Assembly: GCA_026391675.1 (NCBI GenBank)
Contig: JAPLDQ010000011.1
Location: forward strand, 62,001-126,000
Source: Bacteroidota bacterium
Lineage (GTDB): Bacteria > Bacteroidota > Bacteroidia > Bacteroidales > JACABE01
DNA length: 64,000 bases
Direction: 5' to 3'
Shown here: positions 1-9,448 of the stretch, piece by piece
Layout of the letters: the number at the start of each line of letters is the position of its first letter
Numbering within the stretch: the first letter of the stretch is position 1
Made by a program: the position numbers and the translations under genes
Notes under the pieces: model-generated
The model's database searches: none
Seen by the model: only the letters and a program-made list of their open reading frames with translations
What the model was told of the DNA's origin: nothing

Positions 1-227
1 CAGGCTATAGCGATAAAATAAGTAATCAGAAAATAACTTGCTTTTCGGTTTTTATGATGTATCAGATACATTAATAATAAATTGCTGAATACACCTCCAA
101 AAAATTCCAATAAATGTAATGTTGCTTCAGGTATCCGCCTTCGGTTTTTAATGGCTTTCCTTTTATCTGTATAAAAAACAATTGCAGACAGCAGATTAAT
201 TATAAGGAAGTAATAGACTATAAGCAT
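1..227 (-). CDS. DUF1294-family small membrane protein (partial, runs off the window start)
   Basis: Reverse-strand reading from ATG at 227 gives MLIVYYFLIINLLSAIVFYTDKRKAIKNRRRIPEATLHLLEFFGGVFSNLLLMYLIHHKNRKASYF..., which has the DUF1294 pattern (YxxDK..A....RIPE..L......GG......HK). Absent from the supplied ORF track. Confidence 0.75.
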   Translation of the reverse strand, partial: MLIVYYFLIINLLSAIVFYTDKRKAIKNRRRIPEATLHLLEFFGGVFSNLLLMYLIHHKNRKASYFLITYFIAIA

Positions 228-312
228 TTTGTTAGTTATTGGTTATTAGGTTATTAGTTATTAAGAAACTGTCAATATATTTTTATTGAATAATAACTTA
301 ATAACTTAATAA

Positions 313-3300
313 CTAATTTTCCATATCTTTCCCATGGCATTGTTTGAACTTTTTGCCACTACCGCAAGGGCACGGGTCATTACGCCCAACTTTTTTCTCC
401 ACCCTGACCGGTTGAACTTTTTCTTCGCCCTGTGTACGATTGCCTGCTGTAGGAAGTTGCTCATCGCGACTGGTTTTAAGCCTGCTCATGTCAGTATGTT
501 GCACTTTACCTTCCTTTATACTGGATGAATCCTGAATAGGTAAGTTACCTAAGCATAAAAAGGCAGAGATTTCCTTGTTAATATCCTGAATCATCGTTTT
601 GAATAATTCAAAGGATTCAAATTTGTAAATTAACAACGGATCTTTTTGTTCATAAGTTGCATTCTGAACGGATTGTTTTAACTCATCCATTTCACGCAGT
701 TGTTCTTTCCATGCATCATCAATCAAAGCTAATGTTAAACTTTTTTCGATAGCTACAATTAATTCTTTTCCTTTGGTATCATAGCATTTTTTTATAGGAG
801 CGATGATATTCAGTGTTTTTTTACCGTCGGTTATAGGTATGGCAATGTTTTCGTAACGGCTTCCGTTATTTTCATAAACATCTTTTATAACAGGATAGGC
901 TTGTTCGGCCATGTGTTCTGATTTGCGGTGATAGTTCTGATAGACTTCATTAAAAATTCTGTCTGTCATATCTTCTAATTTTGAACTAAAAAATTCTTTC
1001 TGTTCAATTGGAGATTCAACGCCGAAAGTACGTATCAGTTCTATGTTAAATCCATCAAAGTCGCGGCTTTCAAAATGATCGTGAATAATACTTTCGCTGA
1101 CATCATACATCATGTTTGAAATATCAATCGGCAAGCGATCGCCATATAATGCATTGCGGCGTTTATTGTAAATTACTTCACGCTGTGAATTCATTACGTC
1201 ATCATATTCCAGCAATCGTTTACGAATGCCAAAGTTGTTTTCTTCTACTTTTTTCTGCGCTCTTTCAATTGAATTGGTAATCATGGAATGCTGGATAACT
1301 TCACCTTCTTTCAGTCCGAGTCTGTCCATAACCCTTGCAATACGGTCTGAGCCGAATAATCGCATCAAATCATCTTCGAGCGAAACAAAAAACTGAGAAC
1401 TACCCGGATCACCCTGACGTCCGGCACGACCACGCAACTGACGGTCAACACGGCGTGATTCATGACGTTCAGTACCAACAATTGCCAGACCACCAGCTTC
1501 TTTTACTCCCGGTCCTAACTTGATGTCAGTACCACGTCCGGCCATATTGGTAGCAATGGTTACAGTTCCTGCAAAACCTGCTTCAGCAACGATATCAGCT
1601 TCTTTCTTATGCAACTTTGCATTCAGTACATTATGTTTGATATTGCGCATTTTCAGCGAACGGCTGAGTAATTCGGAAATTTCAACGGAAGTGGTACCTA
1701 CCAGCACAGGACGTCCAATATTTACCAGATTCTGGATTTCATCAATTACTGCATTGTATTTTTCTTTCTTGGTTTTATATACAAGGTCTTCCATATCCTT
1801 ACGGATAATAGATCTGTTTGTTGGAATAACCACTACGTCCAGTTTGTAAATATCCCAAAGTTCACCTGCTTCAGTTTCAGCAGTACCGGTCATCCCGGCT
1901 AGCTTGCTGTACATTCTGAAATAATTCTGGAGGGTTATGGTAGCATAGGTTTGTGTTGCAGCTTCAACATGAACATTTTCCTTGGCTTCGATAGCCTGAT
2001 GCAAACCATCGGAATAACGCCTGCCTTCCATGATACGGCCGGTTTGCTCATCAACAATTTTAACTTTGTTTTCAATAATTACATATTCAACATCAATTTC
2101 AAACAAGGTATAGGCTTTCAACAACTGATTAACGGTATGAACCCTGTCAGACTGAATAGCATAATTACGAAGTATTTCTGCTTTCTTTTCAACTTTGGCA
2201 GCAGGATTGAGGTTCATTTTTTCAAGTTCTGCTATTTCAGCACCAACATCAGTCAGCATATAGAATTTGGCTTCCTCGGCATCAGCTGTAATGTAGTCAA
2301 TCCCTTTATCTGTAAGGTCAATGGTGTTATTTTTTTCGTCAATCACAAAAAACAATTCATCATCAATGATGTGCATATTTTTGGATTGCTCCTGCATATA
2401 AAAATTCTCGGTTTTAAGTAATAGGGCTTTCATACCCGGTTCACTTAAAAACTTTATCAATGCTTTATTTTTAGGTAATCCTCTGTGTGAACGTAATAAA
2501 AGTTCTCCACCTTTCTTTTCGTTCTCATTAGAAGGATTATCACTTAATAGTTTTTTTGCATCAGCTAATAACTGGGTAACCAGATTACGCTGTGCATTGT
2601 AAATCTTTAGGATATTAGGCTTTAAAGCTTCAAATTCCTGATTATCGCCTTTTGGTGTTGGTCCTGAAATGATTAATGGTGTACGGGCATCGTCAATCAA
2701 TACAGAGTCAACCTCATCCACGATGGAATAGTTATGTTTGCGCTGAACCAGTTCTTCTACATTACGGGCCATATTATCACGCAGGTAATCAAAGCCAAAT
2801 TCGTTATTGGTTCCATAGGTAATATCAGCCAGATAAGCATTTTTACGGCTTTCTGAATTGGGTTCGTGCCTGTCGATGCAATCTACCTTCATTCCGTGAA
2901 ATTCAAACAACATACCCATCCACTCAGAGTCACGTTTTGCCAGGTAATCATTTACAGTAACTATATGTACACCTTTACCGGAAAGTGCATTTAAATAAAC
3001 AGGCAAAGTAGCTACCAGCGTTTTTCCTTCCCCTGTTGCCATTTCTGCAATCTTACCAGAATGTAGAACAATACCACCAATCAACTGTACATCGTAATGT
3101 ACCATATCCCAGGTAATCATAGTACCACCGGCTGTCCATTTATTGTCATAATAGGCTTTATCACCCACAATATTAATGCTGTCGCGTTTGGCTGCCAGTT
3201 CTCTGTCCCATGGCATTGCTGTAACTTCAACCTTTTCGTTCTCTTTAAAACGTTTGGCAGTTTCTTTTACAACAGAGAATGCTTCGGGTAATATTTCATA

Positions 3301-3612
3301 TAAAATTTCCTGAATTTTATCGTATTCTTGTTTTTCCAGTTTATCTATCTGCTGATACAATAATTCTTTTTCATCAACATCCATTTCGGCATCATTATCA
3401 ATGCTTTCCTTCAGTTCAGCTATCTGATTTCTTTCATCAGCAACATAAGCTGCAATGCTGTCTTTAAATTCCTGTGTTTTAGCCCTTAACTGGTCATTGC
3501 TAAGCTGGGAAACAGATATATAGGCTTCTTTGGTAGCTTCTAACAGTGGATTAATTTCTTTTATATCTCGTTGGGATTTATTCCCGAATAATTTGCTAAA
3601 CGATTTAAACAT
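313..3612 (-). CDS. secA: Preprotein translocase subunit SecA
   Basis: 1099 aa; motifs [49 protein letters not shown], and the C-terminal zinc-binding SEC-C motif [19 protein letters not shown]. Confidence 0.98.
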   Translation of the reverse strand: MFKSFSKLFGNKSQRDIKEINPLLEATKEAYISVSQLSNDQLRAKTQEFKDSIAAYVADERNQIAELKESIDNDAEMDVDEKELLYQQIDKLEKQEYDKIQEILYEILPEAFSVVKETAKRFKENEKVEVTAMPWDRELAAKRDSINIVGDKAYYDNKWTAGGTMITWDMVHYDVQLIGGIVLHSGKIAEMATGEGKTLVATLPVYLNALSGKGVHIVTVNDYLAKRDSEWMGMLFEFHGMKVDCIDRHEPNSESRKNAYLADITYGTNNEFGFDYLRDNMARNVEELVQRKHNYSIVDEVDSVLIDDARTPLIISGPTPKGDNQEFEALKPNILKIYNAQRNLVTQLLADAKKLLSDNPSNENEKKGGELLLRSHRGLPKNKALIKFLSEPGMKALLLKTENFYMQEQSKNMHIIDDELFFVIDEKNNTIDLTDKGIDYITADAEEAKFYMLTDVGAEIAELEKMNLNPAAKVEKKAEILRNYAIQSDRVHTVNQLLKAYTLFEIDVEYVIIENKVKIVDEQTGRIMEGRRYSDGLHQAIEAKENVHVEAATQTYATITLQNYFRMYSKLAGMTGTAETEAGELWDIYKLDVVVIPTNRSIIRKDMEDLVYKTKKEKYNAVIDEIQNLVNIGRPVLVGTTSVEISELLSRSLKMRNIKHNVLNAKLHKKEADIVAEAGFAGTVTIATNMAGRGTDIKLGPGVKEAGGLAIVGTERHESRRVDRQLRGRAGRQGDPGSSQFFVSLEDDLMRLFGSDRIARVMDRLGLKEGEVIQHSMITNSIERAQKKVEENNFGIRKRLLEYDDVMNSQREVIYNKRRNALYGDRLPIDISNMMYDVSESIIHDHFESRDFDGFNIELIRTFGVESPIEQKEFFSSKLEDMTDRIFNEVYQNYHRKSEHMAEQAYPVIKDVYENNGSRYENIAIPITDGKKTLNIIAPIKKCYDTKGKELIVAIEKSLTLALIDDAWKEQLREMDELKQSVQNATYEQKDPLLIYKFESFELFKTMIQDINKEISAFLCLGNLPIQDSSSIKEGKVQHTDMSRLKTSRDEQLPTAGNRTQGEEKVQPVRVEKKVGRNDPCPCGSGKKFKQCHGKDMEN

Positions 3613-3786
3613 GGGAGTGTATAGTTATAATATTAAAACTTTCTTTTGAAGATTGTAAATTAAATAATTGATACAATATTTTATTAAGCAAAATTAAATT
3701 AATTATTGCAATCAGCACTGTTTTTTTGAAAAATTAATAAATAGTGAAGAGGCTGTCTCAAAAGTTTAATTTACTTGAATCTCAAC

Positions 3787-3862
3787 CTCTGTGTAACTCT
3801 GTGACTTCTCATTAATTCTCTGTGTAATAAATATTTAATAATTTTCACAGAGTTACACAGAG
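3787..3862. repeat. Perfect 18-bp inverted repeat (ctctgtgtaactctgtga / tcacagagttacacagag), 40-nt spacer
   Basis: Arms at 3787-3804 and 3845-3862 are exact reverse complements. Confidence 0.85.
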
Positions 3863-3915
3863 AAAATTTAGAGGTTCACAAAGACTTTTACAATTGCAAA
3901 ACGGTTTTTAGTTCT

Positions 3916-4137
3916 TTAATATTCGTCTTCATGAAAGAAGAAGTCATCCTTAGTGGGATAATCAGGCCATAAGTCATCAATACTTTCGTAAATTTCTCCT
4001 TCATCTTCAATTTCCCGAAGATTTTCTATTACTTCCTGAGGTGCACCGGATCTGAGCGCATAATCAATCAACTCTTCTTTGGTAGCAGGCCAGGGAGCAT
4101 CTTCAAGTTTTGATGCTAATTCTAATGTCCAATACAT
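3916..4137 (-). CDS. DUF2795 domain protein
   Basis: 73 aa acidic protein MYWTLELASKLEDAPWPATKEELIDYALRSGAPQEVIENL..., a DUF2795 pattern common in Bacteroidota. Confidence 0.75.
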   Translation of the reverse strand: MYWTLELASKLEDAPWPATKEELIDYALRSGAPQEVIENLREIEDEGEIYESIDDLWPDYPTKDDFFFHEDEY

Positions 4138-4262
4138 ATTACGAAAATTTTAGGTTATAAATTTTTTGCAAAAGTAATTTTTTTTTTGATTCAACAAATT
4201 TTTTTAGTAAAAATAAATCAAAAAATAATAATTAACTGAAATATAAATAATTATGAGATAAA

Positions 4263-4823
4263 TTATAATTTAGGCTTCCAAATGTTTTCCCTGACACCTA
4301 AATCGTGACCTAATTTTCTTGCCAAAACAAACAAATAGTCAGATAAACGATTTAAATATTTTATTACCAAAGGAGAAACTTCAGCTGTTTCAGACAGTTT
4401 GATAGTAATGCGTTCAGCCCTGCGACAGATACATCTTGCAATATGACAATGAGAAACTATAGGGTGTCCGCCTGGCAGTATAAATGATTTTAATTCGGGT
4501 ATAGTTAAGTTCATACTGTCAATTTCATTCTCAAGTAATGTGATGTCTCCTTCAATTATTTGTGGTAAAGGATTTTTAGATGTTTCAGGGTCTTCAGCCA
4601 ATAATGCTTCTGCAGTAAAAAGCCTGTCCTGTATTTCTAAAAGTATGACTTTTGCATTTTTGTTTATGCATAAATCATGTATCAGGCCAATATATGAATT
4701 AAGTTCATCAACCGTACCATAAGCTTCGATGCGTTCGTGATACTTGGGAACTCTTTTACCTCCGATAAGTGAAGTTTCTCCTTTATCGCCGGTTTTGGTA
4801 TATATTTTCCATTCTTTTTCCAT
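4263..4823 (-). CDS. Cob(I)yrinic acid a,c-diamide adenosyltransferase (PduO type)
   Basis: N-terminal KIYTKTGDKGETSLIGGKRVPK and later ILPGG...CHIARCICRRAER..YLNRLSDYLFVLAR. Confidence 0.93.
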   Translation of the reverse strand: MEKEWKIYTKTGDKGETSLIGGKRVPKYHERIEAYGTVDELNSYIGLIHDLCINKNAKVILLEIQDRLFTAEALLAEDPETSKNPLPQIIEGDITLLENEIDSMNLTIPELKSFILPGGHPIVSHCHIARCICRRAERITIKLSETAEVSPLVIKYLNRLSDYLFVLARKLGHDLGVRENIWKPKL

Positions 4824-4952
4824 GAATGAGTTTGTAAAGTTTATAAAGTTTATAAAGTTATAAAGATTATAAAGTTCAAAATGTTCATAAATCAGGTGAA
4901 ATATTAATTAATTTGTTTTTTCCTGATTCCTACTTCCAGATTCCAGATTTTA

Positions 4953-5684
4953 TTAAGCCATTTGTTCCACAGTATAATCCGCCATTTTGCGAATATTGGG
5001 ATTGATTTCGTCTGAAGCCACTTCACCATCAATTAAACGGATGATGCGGTGTGCATGACGTGCGATATCTTCTTCGTGGGTAACTACAATAATTGTATTC
5101 CCTTTTTTATGAATTTCCTCAAATAATCCCATAATTTCAATTGATGTTCTGGAATCGAGATTTCCTGTAGGCTCATCAGCCAGTATGATGGATGGATCGT
5201 TTACCAATGCACGTGCAACAGCCACACGTTGACGCTGACCCCCTGATAATTCATTGGGTTTATGGGTAATTCTGTCAGAAAGTCTTACATCAGCCAGTGT
5301 TTTCTCAGCCTTTTCAATCCGGTTGGCTTTGTTCATACCTGCATAAATTAAAGGAAGCATAACATTTTCCAATGCAGTGGAACGGGGTAAAAGGTTAAAG
5401 GTCTGAAAAACAAAACCAATTTCTTTGTTGCGGATTTCAGCCAGATTATTATCATCCAGTTTGCTGACATCATGCTTATTCAGAATATATTGTCCTGAAG
5501 TTGGTGTATCAAGGCAACCCAATATATTCATTAAGGTTGATTTTCCTGAACCTGAAGGACCCATTAAAGCTACATATTCATTTTTGTATATGGTAAGCGA
5601 AATGGTACGTAACGCTTTAACTATTTCTGTTCCAACTTTATAATGTTTGGCAATTTTGCTTAAACTTATGATTTCTTCAGCCAT
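4953..5684 (-). CDS. ABC transporter ATP-binding protein (MacB/LolD type)
   Basis: Walker [10 protein letters not shown], signature [15 protein letters not shown], Walker [13 protein letters not shown]. Confidence 0.95.
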   Translation of the reverse strand: MAEEIISLSKIAKHYKVGTEIVKALRTISLTIYKNEYVALMGPSGSGKSTLMNILGCLDTPTSGQYILNKHDVSKLDDNNLAEIRNKEIGFVFQTFNLLPRSTALENVMLPLIYAGMNKANRIEKAEKTLADVRLSDRITHKPNELSGGQRQRVAVARALVNDPSIILADEPTGNLDSRTSIEIMGLFEEIHKKGNTIIVVTHEEDIARHAHRIIRLIDGEVASDEINPNIRKMADYTVEQMA

Positions 5685-5776
5685 TTTTTTGTTTTTTTTA
5701 GAACGACAAATCTACAAAATAATTTAGTGATTTGGTGATTTAGTGATTTTAATTTTAGTACTAAACGATGAATATT

Positions 5777-6562
5777 TTAAAATCGTATGATAAAGTGTTC
5801 TTTAGTTGATTCTTTCCTGAAAAAAACCAATCCGATAAAAAATAAATCAACGCTAACGCTGACTTCAGGTGATTGTTTGATGATTTCCCAGGCTTCTTCC
5901 ATCTCTGCTGACCAGTGGATATCGTCAAAAACAAATACACTGTTGTTGTTTTTATGTTTTAAACAGGATTTAAAATAGGATAGGGTAGGTGTTTTTCTGT
6001 GATTACCATCAAAGAATACAAAATCAAGTGGATCTGAATTCTCTAGCATGAGCGGAAGCTGAACATCAAAATTTCCTTTTATTATACTGATATTTTGGAT
6101 ATTAAGTGATTTAAAATTTTCAACAGCCATTGATGCAATGCTTTCACTGCCTTCTATTGTTGTAATTTTCGCGTTTGGGGCGGCTTTAGCCATATAGGCA
6201 GTGCTTATTCCCAACGAAGTTCCAAGTTCCAGCACATTCTCCGGCTGAAAATACTCAACCAGCCGGTATAAGAGTTGTGCATATTTTGGTGATTTCGCCT
6301 GATTTTTTGCTATTTCACAGATCTGACGGGAGTTTCCATTGTTTGTTCTGCTTCCGGCACCAAAATCTTCAATAGTTATCATTGATTTATTTTTTAATAA
6401 ACTATTTCTTAAGGCTTCAATTTCAGTAAAAGCTGTAGCTGAAGTTTTTTGCTTTATCGCTTTTGTAAGCAATTGAAACACAAATGGCGAATGGATATCG
6501 TGTTTGGTTTTGGCAGAAACAAAATAATTAAAATATTTAAAAAGAATAGAAAGCTGACTCAT
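5777..6562 (-). CDS. Class I SAM-dependent O-methyltransferase-like protein
   Basis: VLELGTSLGISTAYMA, ITTIEGS, LDFVFFDGNHRK motifs. Confidence 0.8.
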   Translation of the reverse strand: MSQLSILFKYFNYFVSAKTKHDIHSPFVFQLLTKAIKQKTSATAFTEIEALRNSLLKNKSMITIEDFGAGSRTNNGNSRQICEIAKNQAKSPKYAQLLYRLVEYFQPENVLELGTSLGISTAYMAKAAPNAKITTIEGSESIASMAVENFKSLNIQNISIIKGNFDVQLPLMLENSDPLDFVFFDGNHRKTPTLSYFKSCLKHKNNNSVFVFDDIHWSAEMEEAWEIIKQSPEVSVSVDLFFIGLVFFRKESTKEHFIIRF

Positions 6563-6568
6563 TGAAAT

Positions 6569-7417
6569 TTAAAATGCCTTTAAACTTAAATCCAGACTCT
6601 TGATATGGTGGGTGAGAGAACCAACTGAAATGTAATCAACTCCGGTTTCAGCGTATTTGCGTAGGGTCGTTTCTGTAATTCCTCCTGAAGCTTCGGTTTC
6701 GAAGCGGCCTCCAATCATTTCCACAGCAACTGCAAGGTCTTCCACAGTAAAATTATCGAGCATTATGCGATGAATGCCACCCATTGCCATAACTTCGCAT
6801 AATTCACTGAAATTACGGACTTCAATTTCAATTTTCAGGTCTTTGTTATGGAGTTTTAAATATTGGTTTGCATTCATAATGGCCTGACTGATACCACCTG
6901 CAAAATCAACATGATTATCTTTAATCATAATCATATCGTACAAACCAAAACGATGATTTTCTCCACCGCCGATTCTGACTGCCATTTTTTCAAGCATTCG
7001 CATATTGGGTGTGGTTTTGCGTGTGTCAAGCAATTTGGTGTTCAAACCCTCAGTCAGTTTTACCATTTCATGCGTCTTGGTGGCTATACCACTCATGCGT
7101 TGCAGAAAATTGAGTGCCAATCGTTCAGAAGAAAGCAAAGAAACTGAATTTCCTTCAACTGTAAAGACGATATCACCTGGTTTTACTTTATCTCCATCCT
7201 GCATTAATTGCTGAAAAACTACAGTATTATCAACTTTTTCAAACACTTTGCGGGCAATATCAATACCGGCAATAATTCCGGGTTCTTTTACCAGTAATCT
7301 GGCTTTGCCTATGGTGCCTGAAGGTATACATGAAAGCGAAGTATGATCACCATCGCCAATATCTTCTATCAGTGCTTTTTCTATTATTTCGTCTATTGTC
7401 ATATGAGATGAGAGCAT
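6569..7417 (-). CDS. nadC: Nicotinate-nucleotide pyrophosphorylase (carboxylating)
   Basis: ALIEDIGDGDHTSLS, RMSGIATKTHEMV, LLDTRKTTPNMRMLEKMAVRIGGGENHRFGLYDMIMIKDNH. Confidence 0.97.
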   Translation of the reverse strand: MLSSHMTIDEIIEKALIEDIGDGDHTSLSCIPSGTIGKARLLVKEPGIIAGIDIARKVFEKVDNTVVFQQLMQDGDKVKPGDIVFTVEGNSVSLLSSERLALNFLQRMSGIATKTHEMVKLTEGLNTKLLDTRKTTPNMRMLEKMAVRIGGGENHRFGLYDMIMIKDNHVDFAGGISQAIMNANQYLKLHNKDLKIEIEVRNFSELCEVMAMGGIHRIMLDNFTVEDLAVAVEMIGGRFETEASGGITETTLRKYAETGVDYISVGSLTHHIKSLDLSLKAF

Positions 7418-7440
7418 TTTTTTAGAAAATCAACTTCTTT

Positions 7441-7508
7441 TGTCATATTGAACGTAGTGAAACATCTATTACTTTACCAGAGATTCCTCGCTAACGCTCG
7501 GAATGACA
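7441..7508. repeat. Imperfect palindromic intergenic repeat (tgtcatattgaacgtagtga...ctcgctaacgctcggaatgaca)
   Basis: Outer arms tgtcat-attga-acg-tag-tga and cgctaacgctcggaatgaca pair imperfectly; it lies between genes nadC and DUF4783. Confidence 0.7.
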
Positions 7509-7565
7509 AGAATTTGAGTATATTCTTTTTACTTTATAAACTTTTAACTTTCAAACTTTATAAAC

Positions 7566-7976
7566 TCATTTATCTGTATCAAATTGCAATTGTTGTATAT
7601 AGCTTTTATTGGCTATGGTTTTAACCAGAAAATAACATCTGAAATTGCCTTTATTGGTAACCAGTGTACCTATTGCATAATTACTGCCATCGGAAGAAGT
7701 TCCCTGGTGCTTGATTTCAAATGATTTGGGTGTATTTTTTGCAAAAAACTCTTTTACTATCTGTTCTGCCTGGGCTTTACTAAAACTACCTTCTTTGCCC
7801 GGAACTGTTAAATCAATGCTTGCGTTAAAATATGCAGACAGTTCTGAAGCATTTCCTTTCCGGATGGCGTCAGCTACATTCTTAGTAATATCAGCTAAAG
7901 CTTCATCAGAAATAAAATCCATATATGTAAATCCTGATGCAATAAAAAAGCAGAATATAATTGCAATTTTCTTCAT
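7566..7976 (-). CDS. DUF4783-like secreted protein
   Basis: Signal peptide then SNTF2-like fold pattern: ADAIRKGNASELSAYFNASIDLTVPGKEGSFSKAQAEQIVKEFFAKNTPKSFEIKHQG. Confidence 0.7.
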   Translation of the reverse strand: MKKIAIIFCFFIASGFTYMDFISDEALADITKNVADAIRKGNASELSAYFNASIDLTVPGKEGSFSKAQAEQIVKEFFAKNTPKSFEIKHQGTSSDGSNYAIGTLVTNKGNFRCYFLVKTIANKSYIQQLQFDTDK

Positions 7977-8114
7977 TTGATTTAATTTTTAAATTATGCT
8001 GCAAAAAATCAGCCAAATTTAATTTTTTTGACATTTTACAATGTTTAATGCAAATTTACATTATTTTTGAAAAGCAAAGCATTAAATTAAAAGAATTTCA
8101 CTAAAAACGTAAAA

Positions 8115-8588
8115 ATGAACGTTTTATTACTCATGGTAGGCAAAACAGAAGATGATTATTTAAAGGATGGTATTGCTGTTTTTGAAAAAAGACTGAAACA
8201 TTACATTAATTATCAAACCATAGTTATTCCATCGCTGAAGAATAGCAAGAATTTGCTTCCCTTAGACTTTAAAGCTAAAGAAGGTGAAGAAATTCTGAAA
8301 TATACTGTAAAAGCTGATGTTGTAATCTTATTGGATGAGAAAGGCAAATCTTTTTCATCAAAGGAGTTTGCTGCTTTCATTCAAAAGCAGATGAACAGTG
8401 GAATTAAAAATCTTTTATTTGTTGTTGGCGGTGCTTTTGGTTTTAGTGACAAAGTCTATGAAGCATCTGATATGAAATTATCATTGTCGGATATGACTTT
8501 TTCGCACCAGATGATTCGATTGCTTTTTACGGAACAGCTGTATCGTGCTTTCACCATTTTAAAAAATGAACCCTATCATAATGAATAA
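8115..8588 (+). CDS. rlmH: 23S rRNA (pseudouridine1915-N3)-methyltransferase
   Basis: LLDEKGKSFSSKEFA, FVVGGAFGFSD, LSLSDMTFSHQMIRLLFTEQLYRAFTI. Confidence 0.97.
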   Translation: MNVLLLMVGKTEDDYLKDGIAVFEKRLKHYINYQTIVIPSLKNSKNLLPLDFKAKEGEEILKYTVKADVVILLDEKGKSFSSKEFAAFIQKQMNSGIKNLLFVVGGAFGFSDKVYEASDMKLSLSDMTFSHQMIRLLFTEQLYRAFTILKNEPYHNE

Positions 8589-9285
8589 ACCGGCATTTAC
8601 AAAGGATTTTTTGAAGTTTTACATTTTACCTTTAGGCTTTATCTGGCTTTTAGGTTTAAGCTTTTTAATGCTTAAAGGTTATAACGAAAGCTTTTTAACT
8701 CTGAATAATTTAAATACTGCATGGCTTGATTTTCCCATGCTTATTCTCACTTTGCTTGGCGATGCCGGTTTTATGGCAGTTTTATTCATTTTTATTTTGA
8801 TTAAGAAACAGCCTTATCAGCTTATTATGCTCTTGATTACCATTATTCTTTCCGGATTGATTGTGCAATTATTAAAACATAATGTTTTTAGTGACTGGCA
8901 TCGTCCTCCATTTTTATTCAAAAAAGAAGTGCATACTGTTGGTAAGTACATCTTAAATCATTTTTCCTTTCCCAGTGGGCACAGTACAACTGTTGCAGCT
9001 GTTTTTACCATGCTCGCTTTTTTCAGACAGCAGCATAAAACAGAATTGCTTTTGTATGCCTTGCTTTGTCCTATAGTTGCCTATACCAGGATTTATCTCG
9101 GGGTTCATTTCTTAGGAGATGTCGTTGCAGGAATATTGTTGGGATTTATATGCTCTGTGATTTTTGTTTGGTTGATAAAGCCTTTTAAAGTTTCACCTAA
9201 ACCATGGTTGCAAATAAGCTTAAAAATTCTGGCTGTTATAGCTGCAATAATTATTTTAGTATTATTTTTAAAAGAAAATACTTGA
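8566..9285 (+). CDS. Phosphatase PAP2 family membrane protein
   Basis: FSFPSGHSTTVAA and RIYLGVHFLGDVVAG motifs. The ORF overlaps rlmH by 23 bp; the real start may be the ATG at 8581. Confidence 0.9.
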   Translation: MNPIIMNKPAFTKDFLKFYILPLGFIWLLGLSFLMLKGYNESFLTLNNLNTAWLDFPMLILTLLGDAGFMAVLFIFILIKKQPYQLIMLLITIILSGLIVQLLKHNVFSDWHRPPFLFKKEVHTVGKYILNHFSFPSGHSTTVAAVFTMLAFFRQQHKTELLLYALLCPIVAYTRIYLGVHFLGDVVAGILLGFICSVIFVWLIKPFKVSPKPWLQISLKILAVIAAIIILVLFLKENT

Positions 9286-9448
9286 TTTATTTGATATTCA
9301 GGTTGAATCTTATGATTTGGATACCAAAAACGTAGTATTCAGAACCCAAAATGGTGGTAAAAATAAATTAATGTTAAAAAATTAACAATTCATTACAACC
9401 AAAAACTGAAAATTAGCGTCTTGTATAATACTTACCAAAACCAATTGT

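Noticed and set aside
334-3467. Several 60-156 aa plus-strand ORFs antisense to secA
   Set aside because: Overlap a full-length conserved gene on the other strand, no recognisable domains, composition expected from antisense reading.
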